A DNA stretch of 40,531 bases from Leptolyngbyaceae cyanobacterium RM1_1_2 (GTDB taxonomy: Bacteria > Cyanobacteriota > Cyanobacteriia > Phormidesmidales > Phormidesmidaceae): NCBI GenBank assembly GCA_012032345.1, contig JAAUQI010000043.1, forward strand, positions 1-40,531. The letters run 5' to 3'. Below, one piece after another: positions 1 to 6,810 of this stretch. The notes beneath the pieces were generated by a model, which ran no database searches, was not told the DNA's origin, and worked only from the letters and a program-made list of their open reading frames with translations. Every line of letters starts with the position of its first letter. Positions within the stretch are counted from its first letter, which is position 1. The position numbers and the translations under genes were made by a program.

Positions 1-1
1 A

Positions 2-169
2 GAGCAAACCAAAGGCTTTGTGTTGCTGAAAAAGCGATGGGTCGTGGAACGCACGTTCGGTTGGCTGATGGGCTGTCGGCGTTTAGTCCGAGATTATGAG
101 TTGCTGCCAGAAACATCGGAAACGTTTATTTACCTGGCTATGATCGATATGATAAGGCGATTGGCGTAA
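2..169 (+). mobile_element. IS5-family transposase, C-terminal fragment (cut by window edge)
   Basis: An open frame runs in from the window edge and encodes about 55 residues ending at a TAA. It contains [11 protein letters not shown], then RRLVRDYE, then a hydrophobic helix ([16 protein letters not shown]). This matches the C-terminus of IS5-type DDE transposases, where the Glu of VVERTFGWL is the last catalytic acid. The rest of the element lies outside the window. The element's right end is probably near 202, because the outward-reading sequence GAGGATGTTTGAAAAGTTG just beyond the stop looks like a terminal inverted repeat. The other repeat is not visible, so the boundary is inferred. Confidence 0.85.
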
Positions 170-202
170 CATCTGACCCCCTACAACTTTTCAAACATCC
201 TC
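170..202 (+). repeat. probable right terminal inverted repeat of the IS5-type element
   Basis: This is the short non-coding tail between the transposase stop codon and the interrupted gene. Read inward from the tip it is GAGGATGTTTGAAAAGTTG followed by a G-rich stretch. Its position 3' of the transposase and the abrupt end of homologous-looking coding sequence at about 203 suggest an IS tip. The adjacent TAA at 203-205 could be part of a 3-bp target duplication of the TNA type used by some IS5 groups. The partner end is not in the window. Confidence 0.45.
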
Positions 203-437
203 TAAGAGTACTGCTACGATTTATCAAAAGCTCTTGCTTGAATAAACCTGATAAATCTTTTAAGCGATTGATTAGGGTTAGCCAGTATGTAACAGCTTTC
301 TCATCGCAAGAGAATTTGTTGCGATCGCTTTGATAGTACTTAAATGAAAAGCTGATGCCTTGCGGCTTCAGCTTTGTTGATTCAATCCCAGATTTACTAT
401 TTTTTGGGATCTCAGTCTTTTTAATTTTTTTCGACAC
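203..437 (-). pseudogene. DUF4065-associated small protein, truncated by the IS (likely toxin remnant)
   Basis: The gene starts with ATG at 437, overlapping the last 17 bases of the upstream antitoxin-like gene, so the two look translationally coupled. About 78 residues remain. They begin with a Lys-rich segment (MSKKIKKTEIPKNSKSG), then GISFSFKYYQSDRNKFSC and a helical stretch YWLTLINRLKDLSGL. After NRSSTLR the frame runs into IS sequence and stops by chance near 138, so the C-terminus is lost. Position next to a DUF4065 antitoxin suggests it was the toxin of a Panacea-type pair (inference). I cannot assign it to a named toxin family from sequence alone. HIP1 at 321-328 shows long residence in this genome. 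Confidence 0.6.
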
Positions 438-867
438 GGGAGCCGTAATATTCCTTCATCCACTCTTTCTTGATGATTTCGCTAGAAGAAGCATCTGGAG
501 GTAGATTTCCCCTAGCCCAATTCCAAGGATCCTCAGCATGGGTCATCTGCTCTAGCTCGTAGGCATCACAAGCAAAGTACTCTTCAGTAACTTCGTCGAG
601 AAATTGGGAAACATCTTCAGACAGTTCAGGATCTGCATCTTCCGAGATTGGCTGCCATCCAAAAGATTTATATTTTTGATACAAAGAAGGAATTACTGGC
701 CCATGCACCCAAGCCTGGAAATCTTCTTCAAAAAGAGGATGGTCATAAAGTGCGATATGCCAAGCCTGAGCATAATAGACCAGCTTCTGAAGCTTCAAAT
801 TACTAATGAAGGAGCCAGTCTCATTCGATAGCCAAATAAAATAGTCTGCTATATCAAAGCAGGACAT
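421..867 (-). CDS. DUF4065 (Panacea/SocA-like) antitoxin domain protein
   Basis: The 148-residue protein carries the DUF4065 signature near its start: FDIADYFIWL, then ISNLKLQKLVYYAQAWHIALY, then FEEDFQAWVHGPVIPSLYQKY. This domain is found in SocA/GepA-like proteins and in the Panacea antitoxins that neutralise unrelated toxins encoded next door. Here it is followed by a 17-base overlapping small gene, the usual antitoxin-toxin arrangement. A GTG at 891 would add eight residues. I prefer the ATG at 867 because a G-rich Shine-Dalgarno (AAGGGGGGGAG) lies just upstream and the domain begins immediately after it. With its partner broken by an IS, the antitoxin is probably orphaned. Family assignment is confident; role is inferred from context. 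Confidence 0.85.
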   Translation of the reverse strand: MSCFDIADYFIWLSNETGSFISNLKLQKLVYYAQAWHIALYDHPLFEEDFQAWVHGPVIPSLYQKYKSFGWQPISEDADPELSEDVSQFLDEVTEEYFACDAYELEQMTHAEDPWNWARGNLPPDASSSEIIKKEWMKEYYGSRVEKN

Positions 868-970
868 CAACCAGCTCCCCCCCTTGCTCACAAAGTTTTA
901 TGAAAAATTCTTGCCCCTTGTGCAGTAGCCCGTGCATTTTTCGCAGCAAGGGCAGACAAAGAACGCTTAT

Positions 971-981
971 ACTATTATAGT
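971..981 (-). promoter_or_regulatory. possible promoter/operator of the DUF4065 gene
   Basis: A short inverted repeat, ACTAT-T-ATAGT, overlaps a TATAAT hexamer on the minus strand (979-974), about 105 bases upstream of the preferred antitoxin start. A nearby TAGTAGTA/TACTACTA motif extends the dyad-like pattern to about 1000. Toxin-antitoxin operons are commonly autoregulated through such dyads. No good -35 element is visible, so this is tentative. Confidence 0.35.
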
Positions 982-1079
982 TTACTTGTACTACTATGAT
1001 ATTTTGATTAAATGATTACAAAAGTATCTCTAAGTTTAGCAGGTTGGTTTGATGGCCGTTTGAGTACTAAGGATATTTA

Positions 1080-2315
1080 CTAAGCTGGATACCAGAGAGA
1101 TTCAATCTGCTGGATGACGTCGGCGGCTGTGCGCTCAGCGACCTGGCCCTGGGTGCCGAGCAAAACGGTAACGTGCCCAAGTTTGCGCCCTGGGTAGGAC
1201 TCGGTTTTGCCATACCAGTAGACATGGGCATTGGGAATCTGGCTAAGCTGGTGGCGCTGTTTGGCATAGTCGCGGGCGGCCTGTTTGTAGCCCAGCAGGT
1301 TTACCATCACGGCTTGCTGACAGGCGATCGCAGGCGATCCCAAAGACAGGCCGCTTACTGCCCGCAGATGCTGCTCAAACTGCGACGTGCGGCAGGCATC
1401 TAGGCTGTAGTGACCAGAATTGTGAGTGCGCGGGGCAATCTCGTTGACTAAAACGCGCCCGTCCTGCGTGAGAAAAAACTCAATGCCAAAAACACCCACG
1501 GCCTGCAGGCTATCCATCACCGTCCGCGCGATCGCCCCAATTTCTTCAGCCACTAGCAGATCAACCTTAGCGGTGGCAATGACGCGACGGCAAACCTGAT
1601 CGACCTGCTGAGTTTCAACCACCGGGTAGGCGATCACCTGTTTGAGCTGCGATCGCGCCACCATAATTGCCAATTCCCGCGCAAAGGGCACAAACTCTTC
1701 TAGCAGCACAGGCGCGTAGTTAAGCTGCTGCCAGGTCTGCTCAACGGCTGTCAAAGTTTTTAACACAAACGTGCCCTGACCGTCATAGCCGTGCCGTCTG
1801 GTTTTGAGCACCAGCGGCAAGCCGATTTCAGCTACTTTTTCAGCCAGATGTAGCCCGTCGGCCTCAGACTCAAGGGCCGTAAACCGAGGCGTGGGCAGAC
1901 CCGTTTTCTGTAAGTAGAGGCGTTGCTCGTATTTATCTAGCAAAGGCTTAATTGCCGCTAGCGAAGGATAAAATTTGGTGCCCTGAGCGGCGAGCTTCTC
2001 TAAAGCCGGGAGGTTAACAAACTCGTTTTCAAAGGTAATCAGGTCACACCTGCTAGCTAATTCGGCAGTTGCCGCCGCGTCGTCAATCGGGGCCAAAATA
2101 ATCTCTGTGGCGATCGCCGCTGCCGGATCTGTCGCCTGCGGGGTTTGCACGATTAGCTCTAGGCCGAGTTTTTTGGCACCAGCCGCCATCATCCAGGCCA
2201 GCTGACCACCGCCAATCACCCCGATACGCCTAGCGGGGATAGTTTCTGCCGGAGCTGAATCAAACAGGTTAGAAGCAAGCATGAAGGCGATCGCTTTAGA
2301 GGTGTTTCCCCCCAT
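1080..2315 (-). CDS. purK: N5-carboxyaminoimidazole ribonucleotide synthase PurK
   Basis: PurK uses ATP and bicarbonate to convert AIR to N5-CAIR in de novo purine synthesis in the cytoplasm. The protein shows the N-terminal GVIGGGQLAWMM nucleotide-binding loop, the ATP-grasp central section (LVLKTRRHGYDGQGTFV, then PVLLEEFVPFARELA) and the NEIAPRTHNSGHYSLDAC motif near the C-terminus. At up to 411 residues it is slightly long because about 30 extra residues precede RRIGVIGGGQ. A second ATG at 2282 is a reasonable alternative start. The probable 6S RNA lies directly upstream on the same strand, as reported for some cyanobacteria. The gene is complete with no odd residues at the active-site motifs. 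Confidence 0.95.
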   Translation of the reverse strand: MGGNTSKAIAFMLASNLFDSAPAETIPARRIGVIGGGQLAWMMAAGAKKLGLELIVQTPQATDPAAAIATEIILAPIDDAAATAELASRCDLITFENEFVNLPALEKLAAQGTKFYPSLAAIKPLLDKYEQRLYLQKTGLPTPRFTALESEADGLHLAEKVAEIGLPLVLKTRRHGYDGQGTFVLKTLTAVEQTWQQLNYAPVLLEEFVPFARELAIMVARSQLKQVIAYPVVETQQVDQVCRRVIATAKVDLLVAEEIGAIARTVMDSLQAVGVFGIEFFLTQDGRVLVNEIAPRTHNSGHYSLDACRTSQFEQHLRAVSGLSLGSPAIACQQAVMVNLLGYKQAARDYAKQRHQLSQIPNAHVYWYGKTESYPGRKLGHVTVLLGTQGQVAERTAADVIQQIESLWYPA

Positions 2316-2344
2316 CTGTATAGATTGTAGGAGACTCTACGCTG

Positions 2345-2520
2345 TAAAAACTAGAGGCCAGTGCTGTAGACAACCGCGCCCGAATGGGGTCGCTGCCTAT
2401 GTGAGCATATCCTGACAGCGAATCTTTAGAAAAACACGAGTTGACTTCGCTGCCAAATTAGACATTAAGAACTTATTAAAAGTCTTTGCGTCTCGTCACT
2501 CTGCCGATAAGGTGTTTTTA
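2345..2520 (-). ncRNA. ssaA: probable 6S RNA (ssaA), boundaries approximate
   Basis: The gap between folB and purK folds as a long interrupted rod. Pairings seen on the plus strand are 2328-2333 with 2526-2531 (TAGGAG/CTCCTA), 2345-2351 with 2514-2520 (TAAAAAC/GTTTTTA), 2356-2358 with 2503-2505 (GGC/GCC), 2360-2363 with 2497-2500 (AGTG/CACT) and 2368-2371 with 2490-2493 (AGAC/GTCT). An inner stem CAGCGAA/TTCGCTG lies inside. Rod shape, size of about 180-200 nt and the site upstream of purK all fit the RNA-polymerase-binding 6S RNA. Strand is inferred from purK synteny. There is no clear -10 element, so the ends are uncertain. Confidence 0.5.
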
Positions 2521-2542
2521 GATACCTCCTAACTGCGTTTTC

Positions 2543-2580
2543 AGCCCTGCTCAAATTCTTCACTGGTGTTGAGCGGGGCT
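2543..2580 (-). terminator. hairpin between folB and the probable 6S RNA
   Basis: AGCCCTGCTCAA (2543-2554) and TTGAGCGGGGCT (2569-2580) form a 12-bp stem with one G-T mismatch and a 14-base loop, six bases past the folB stop codon. Read leftward it is followed by GAAAACG rather than a strong U tract, so it may act as a weak terminator or processing site. Confidence 0.5.
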
Positions 2581-2585
2581 GATCT

Positions 2586-2954
2586 TTATCGCTCCGGGGG
2601 AGTACGGGTAATTTCTACTGTAATTTGGCCGTCAAAGTTGGCGATTGGCGGCGTTAGTTTGGTCAACTTCACCTTGACCTGACTCAGGCGCTGGTCGTAG
2701 GCTAGGGCTGTTTGGGCAATTTGCTCTGCTAGCTTTTCTAACAGCGCGTATTTTTGAGTTTGAATAATTTTTTGCGTAGCCTGGACGACGCTGACGTAGT
2801 CGTGGGTGTCTGAGAGGCGATCGCTCTGACCCGCCACAGACAGATCGAGCCACAGCGTCAGTGTCACCTCAAACCACTGGCCTAGCACCTGTTCTTCAGG
2901 CAGAGCGCCGATATAGCCGTAGGCGCGGATGCCGCTAATTTGGATATTGTCCAT
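2586..2954 (-). CDS. folB: dihydroneopterin aldolase FolB
   Basis: FolB cleaves 7,8-dihydroneopterin to 6-hydroxymethyl-7,8-dihydropterin and glycolaldehyde in folate synthesis. The 122-residue protein matches the family in length and order: IQISGIRAYGYIGALPEEQ at the start (family pattern GIRxxGxxGxxxxE), then QWFEVTLTLWLDL, then DTHDYVSVV, then LLEKLAEQIA and a final VKLTKLTPPI segment. I chose the ATG at 2954. A TTG two codons upstream is the only alternative and is less likely. A hairpin follows the stop codon. mmsA starts its leftward run upstream and ends 60 bases before this gene, so the two may be cotranscribed. Confidence 0.93.
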   Translation of the reverse strand: MDNIQISGIRAYGYIGALPEEQVLGQWFEVTLTLWLDLSVAGQSDRLSDTHDYVSVVQATQKIIQTQKYALLEKLAEQIAQTALAYDQRLSQVKVKLTKLTPPIANFDGQITVEITRTPPER

Positions 2955-3014
2955 CGTCAAACTGTGAGTACCTGAGCGGCTGGCAATGTACCTGAAGGAG
3001 ACATAAAACAGACA

Positions 3015-4484
3015 TCAAAACCGCCGCGACCACTCTTTGGGCCAGCGCTCAACCACTACCTTAGTCTGGGTAAAAAACTCAACGGCGTGATCGCTCTGTC
3101 CGTGCAGGTCACCCAAAAAACTGTCTTTCCAGCCGCTGAAGGGGAAAAAGGCCATTGGGGCTGCCACGCCAATGTTAATGCCAATATTGCCTGCTTCAGC
3201 TTCGTAGCGAAACTTGCGGGCAGCAGCCCCGCTGCTGGTAAACAGACAGGCCATGTTGCCCCACTGGCTGCGGTTGACTAGGGCGATCGCGGCATCAATC
3301 GTCTCGACGGCCATCAGTCCTAGAACCGGGCCAAAAATTTCGGTATTGGCAATGGCGCTGTCTGGTTCTAAGTCACCCAGCAGCGTAGGACCGACAAAAT
3401 ACCCCTGTTCGCTACCGCTAATTTTAGGGTTGCGGCCATCTACTATGGCTTTGGCTCCATCTTCAATGCCCTGCTGAATTAAGCCTTCAATTCGCTGGCG
3501 GCTCTCAGCAGTGATGACTGGCCCCATTTGAACATCCGGGTCGAGGCCATTGCCCACTTTGCGACTGCTGGCAGTTGCAGCGATCGCCTCAGTAAAGGTT
3601 TGACTAGCTGCCCCGACTGTAATTGCTAAAGACGCCGCTAAGCAACGCTGTCCGGCACAGCCAAAGGCACTGTCGGCAGCAATTCGCGTTGTCATTTCCA
3701 TATCGGCATCCGGCAGCACAATCAGCGGATTTTTAGCACCGCCCTGACACTGCACCCGTTTGCCGCTGGCGGCAGCGCGGCTGTAAATATAGCGGGCGAC
3801 AGGAGTAGAGCCGACAAAGCTAATGGCCCGAATTTGCGGATGATCTAGCAGGGCGTCTACAGTAGCTTTGCCACCGTTGACTAGATTGATCACGCCGGGG
3901 GGCAGCTCAAGCTGATCGATCAGGGCAAAAATCTTTTGCATCGTCAGCGGTACTTTCTCAGATGGCTTGACCAGGTAGGTGTTGCCACAGGCGATCGCAT
4001 AGGGCAAAAACCAAAACGGAATCATGGCTGGAAAATTAAACGGGGCGATCGCGGCGGCAACGCCTAGGGGCTGGCGAAACATAAACTCATCAATACCGCG
4101 AGAAATATTTTCCAGGTTACGGCCCTGCATCAGCGTCGGTATACCACAGGCCACTTCGACGTTTTCAATAGCGCGGCGCAGCTCTCCCGTAGACTCTTTC
4201 AAAGTCTTGCCACACTCCAGGGTAATGGTTTGAGCAATATCGTCTATGCCGTTGTCTAGCAGGCCCTTGAGCTTAAATAAAAACTGGATGCGCTCGGTCG
4301 GCGGTACCCGTTGCCACTGCACAAATGCCTCGGCTGCAGCTTGTACAGCCTGCTCCACCTCAGCCGCTGGCGAGAGGGGCACTTGTGCTAAGGTTTCAGC
4401 CGTAGCTGGGTTGGTGACAAGCAGCTGCTCCGAAGCACTGGAGGCAATCCACTGACCGTTAATGTAGTTTTTTAGAAGAGTCAT
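3015..4484 (-). CDS. mmsA: CoA-acylating methylmalonate-semialdehyde dehydrogenase-type enzyme
   Basis: This is an NAD-dependent aldehyde dehydrogenase of the MmsA branch, which oxidises malonate or methylmalonate semialdehyde to an acyl-CoA in valine, beta-alanine or inositol breakdown. The protein of about 489 residues has LKNYINGQW at the N-terminus, the MmsA-typical [29 protein letters not shown], the [12 protein letters not shown] cofactor region, and the catalytic Cys in [10 protein letters not shown] at about residue 281. NTEIFGPVL and [17 protein letters not shown] close the family signature. A TTG at 4505 is possible, but the ATG at 4484 matches the usual family start. No dedicated catabolic operon surrounds it, so the physiological substrate is not evident. 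Confidence 0.92.
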   Translation of the reverse strand: MTLLKNYINGQWIASSASEQLLVTNPATAETLAQVPLSPAAEVEQAVQAAAEAFVQWQRVPPTERIQFLFKLKGLLDNGIDDIAQTITLECGKTLKESTGELRRAIENVEVACGIPTLMQGRNLENISRGIDEFMFRQPLGVAAAIAPFNFPAMIPFWFLPYAIACGNTYLVKPSEKVPLTMQKIFALIDQLELPPGVINLVNGGKATVDALLDHPQIRAISFVGSTPVARYIYSRAAASGKRVQCQGGAKNPLIVLPDADMEMTTRIAADSAFGCAGQRCLAASLAITVGAASQTFTEAIAATASSRKVGNGLDPDVQMGPVITAESRQRIEGLIQQGIEDGAKAIVDGRNPKISGSEQGYFVGPTLLGDLEPDSAIANTEIFGPVLGLMAVETIDAAIALVNRSQWGNMACLFTSSGAAARKFRYEAEAGNIGINIGVAAPMAFFPFSGWKDSFLGDLHGQSDHAVEFFTQTKVVVERWPKEWSRRF

Positions 4485-4786
4485 AGAGCGCAAAGTGGCA
4501 GACAAAGAATCTACAGTACTTTGTACATTCGCACGGCGACCCTGGCAAGCCTACATAAGCAAATCAGGGCGGCTAGAGAACTGTTAGAATTCATCAGCCA
4601 GACGGACTGCTAGTGTCAGTCTAGTTGCATCAAGAAGAGCTATGTCTGAAGATGTATCTATATACAATTCGCTTCTATGAATGATTTGTTTGCTTTATCT
4701 TTTGTTTACCATACTGAAGGGAGCAGGTCTCCGCGTGAGGGAAGTGCTCAAACATACCCAAATTTAAAAAAGTAGTCAGGTTCATA

Positions 4787-5029
4787 ATGGTGATTGAAAG
4801 AATTACTTGTTACTACGCCAATACGAGTAGCCAGATCCAGGTTATTCGTATTGCTAACGTTACCGACTGGTATTTTGAGCGAATTTTGTTTCCGGGGCAG
4901 CGGCTGATGTTTGAAGCTCCTGCTGAAGCACAGCTCGAAATTTATGCCAACGCTGCCCTGATTAACGAAATTCTTTGTGGCCAGCTCGAAGTGCGATCGC
5001 CTGAAACAGTGGCTAGCCCACTCGCCTAA
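4787..5029 (+). CDS. DUF1830 family cyanobacterial protein
   Basis: An 80-residue protein whose core ITCYYANTSSQIQVIRIANV, then WYFERILFPGQRLMFEAP, then AQLEIYAN, matches the DUF1830 family, which is essentially restricted to cyanobacteria and has no established function. The gene stands alone. A 280-base gap with no other gene precedes it and a perfect hairpin terminator follows, so it is probably monocistronic. No signal peptide or membrane segment is visible, suggesting a soluble cytoplasmic protein. Confidence 0.88.
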   Translation: MVIERITCYYANTSSQIQVIRIANVTDWYFERILFPGQRLMFEAPAEAQLEIYANAALINEILCGQLEVRSPETVASPLA

Positions 5030-5062
5030 AATTTCCTGACACCTGTAAACTGATTTCCCGCA

Positions 5063-5095
5063 GTAAGAGGGATGCAAGCCTTGCATCCCTCTTAC
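5063..5095 (+). terminator. strong hairpin downstream of the DUF1830 gene
   Basis: GTAAGAGGGATGCAA and TTGCATCCCTCTTAC pair perfectly over 15 bp with a three-base loop, 34 bases past the stop codon, and GCTTT follows. The stem is strong but the U tract is short. Confidence 0.7.
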
Positions 5096-5259
5096 GCTTT
5101 GGGTAGCAGCGGTCATAAGATTCATATCTGACGCTAGTGGAGTCATCACCGTGAGACTAGAATAAGTGCTCAGAGAAATGAGGAACTTTCACACCCGATA
5201 GTCAGTCCAGGCTAGTGAGTGAAAAGCTTTATTCAACCAGATTCTATCGGGCTGTTTTT

Positions 5260-5715
5260 ATGAAACTAAATTATCTAGCGTTTTTGATATTTGGCGTTGC
5301 TCTGACGTCGGTTAGCACTGTCGTCAAGGCTCAATCTCCCGACCCTGAGACGCTCACAAGCATTGATTGTGTCGGCTTTAGCGAACCCGCTACTTCTACA
5401 GATCTAGCCCAAGCAATTGCCCAGGTAGAGGTAGAGCAGATTCTTTTAGATCTACTGGTGAGTGAGTCTCATCCTGAGGCTATTGCCCTAAGTCAAAAAC
5501 AAATCGATTTAGAAGCCTGCCTGACTCAGCTGCAGCCAGAGGATGAGGATACTTTAGTAACTGCTGCTACGACAAGCGCTGTAGAGGCTAAGATCACTGA
5601 ACTAGAGCAGCAGTATGCCACTGACGAAATTACCTATACCGACGACCATCCCGCACAGCAGTTTCTCCTAGATGGAATTGAAGCTCTACGCCAGCGTTTG
5701 GCAACCCTACAGTAG
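5260..5715 (+). CDS. small secreted/periplasmic protein of unknown function
   Basis: From the ATG at 5260 the protein begins MKLNYLAFLIFGVALTSVST and reaches VVKA-QS, a clear Sec signal peptide with a type I cleavage site near residue 25. The mature part of about 125 residues is acidic and largely helical, with Glu/Gln-rich stretches (DLAQAIAQVEVEQILLDLL, AVEAKITELEQQYATDE). It contains two Cys (IDCVGF and LEACLTQL) that could form a disulfide in the periplasm. An in-frame GTG at 5215 would bury the signal peptide behind 15 residues and is unlikely. I do not recognise the family. The gene ends ten bases from the convergent murQ. Confidence 0.75.
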   Translation: MKLNYLAFLIFGVALTSVSTVVKAQSPDPETLTSIDCVGFSEPATSTDLAQAIAQVEVEQILLDLLVSESHPEAIALSQKQIDLEACLTQLQPEDEDTLVTAATTSAVEAKITELEQQYATDEITYTDDHPAQQFLLDGIEALRQRLATLQ

Positions 5716-5724
5716 GTCTTTGAG

Positions 5725-6662
5725 CTAGCCAATAGCCTGCAGCGCCTGTCGCAGGTCACCTTGAGATTGGGCCAGGATTTGCTCCGCCGCTGCGGCATCA
5801 AGCTGGCCCCAATACATCAGCAAAGCTAGCTTTACCCGCTGCCCGCTTTTATCCAGCCAGATTTCAGCCTGGGTTCGATCTAGGTCGCTCAGATCGCAGA
5901 GGATCCTCAGGCGCGATCGCGGAGCTTGCTATTAGTCACCGAAACGTCAATCATACGATTGCCATAAACTTTGCCGAGCTTGACCATGACGCCTGTAGAC
6001 AAAATATTCAGCGCCATCTTAGTGACGGTGCCTGCCTTCAGCCGGGTAGAGCCGGCCAAAATCTCGGGGCCAACCAGCAGACGGATATCCACATCAGCTT
6101 TAGCCTGCACCTGATCAGCTGGAACACAGGCAATAAATATAGTGGTCGCTCCCCGCTGGCGGGCCGCTTTGAGCGCTCCATGCACGTAGGGCGTGGTTCC
6201 CCCCGCTGTGATGCCCACAACGACGTCTCGCTGGGTAATCTGGTGCAGGGCGATCGCCTCTACACCGTCTTGCTCAATATCTTCCAGCCCCTCTGAGCTG
6301 CGCACCAGCGCCCCCGCGCCCCCAGCAATGATGCCCTGCACCTGGTTGGGGTGGGTACAAAACGTCGGCGGACACTCAGCCGCGTCTAGAACGCCTAGCC
6401 GTCCGCTGGTGCCTGCGCCCACATAAAACAGGTGGCCACCATTGCGCAGGGCGGTGGCTGTTGCTGTAATAGCCGCTGCTAGAGCCTGCCTTGCCCCGCC
6501 GATCGCGGCCAGTGTCTTTTGGTCTTCGCGGTTGAATAAGTCAACAATTTCTAACGCCGAGAGCTGATCGAGCTGTTGGCTCTCAGGGTTGGCTTGCTCG
6601 GTGAGTAGGTGACCGCGATCGCTTGAGAGAATAAGGGGTGAGGACATCTCAGGCTGGTTCAC
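5725..6662 (-). pseudogene. murQ: N-acetylmuramic acid 6-phosphate etherase MurQ, frameshifted
   Basis: MurQ cleaves the lactyl ether of MurNAc-6-phosphate during peptidoglycan recycling. The first 250 residues are intact: DQLSALEIVDLFNRED, YVGAGTSGRLGVLDAAECPPTF (SIS sugar-phosphate site), GITAGGTTPYVHGAL and AGSTRLKAGTVTKMALN. The frame then stops at 5907 right after VTNSKLRDRA. In the next frame, LRILCDLSDLDRTQAEIW continues through VKLALLMYWG to a stop at 5725, exactly the expected C-terminal helical part. Adding one C at 5910-5911 beside the HIP1 site restores about 311 residues, a normal MurQ length. It is either a recent null mutation or a base missing from the assembly. The latter is favoured because three other genes here show the same defect. 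Confidence 0.88.
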
Positions 6663-6810
6663 AAAGTGCCCTTGCTTCAGGTTAGCTGCCCTCTACTTTA
6701 CCAGGCTCTGCCTGATCACGACTAAGAGTTAAGCAAGATGGCGGTCTTCGAGAAGACTGGCAAATGATAGGGTATGAATCTGGATTAGCGGCAGGCTAGG
6801 TGGAGAAGCC

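Noticed and set aside
4748-5149. A 133-codon minus-strand frame across the DUF1830 gene
   Set aside because: It is the opposite strand of a recognisable gene and its terminator hairpin, with no family resemblance of its own.
5907-5911. Programmed frameshifting in murQ and the other split genes
   Set aside because: No slippery heptamer with a downstream stem is evident, and these families are normally single-frame; a missing base is simpler.
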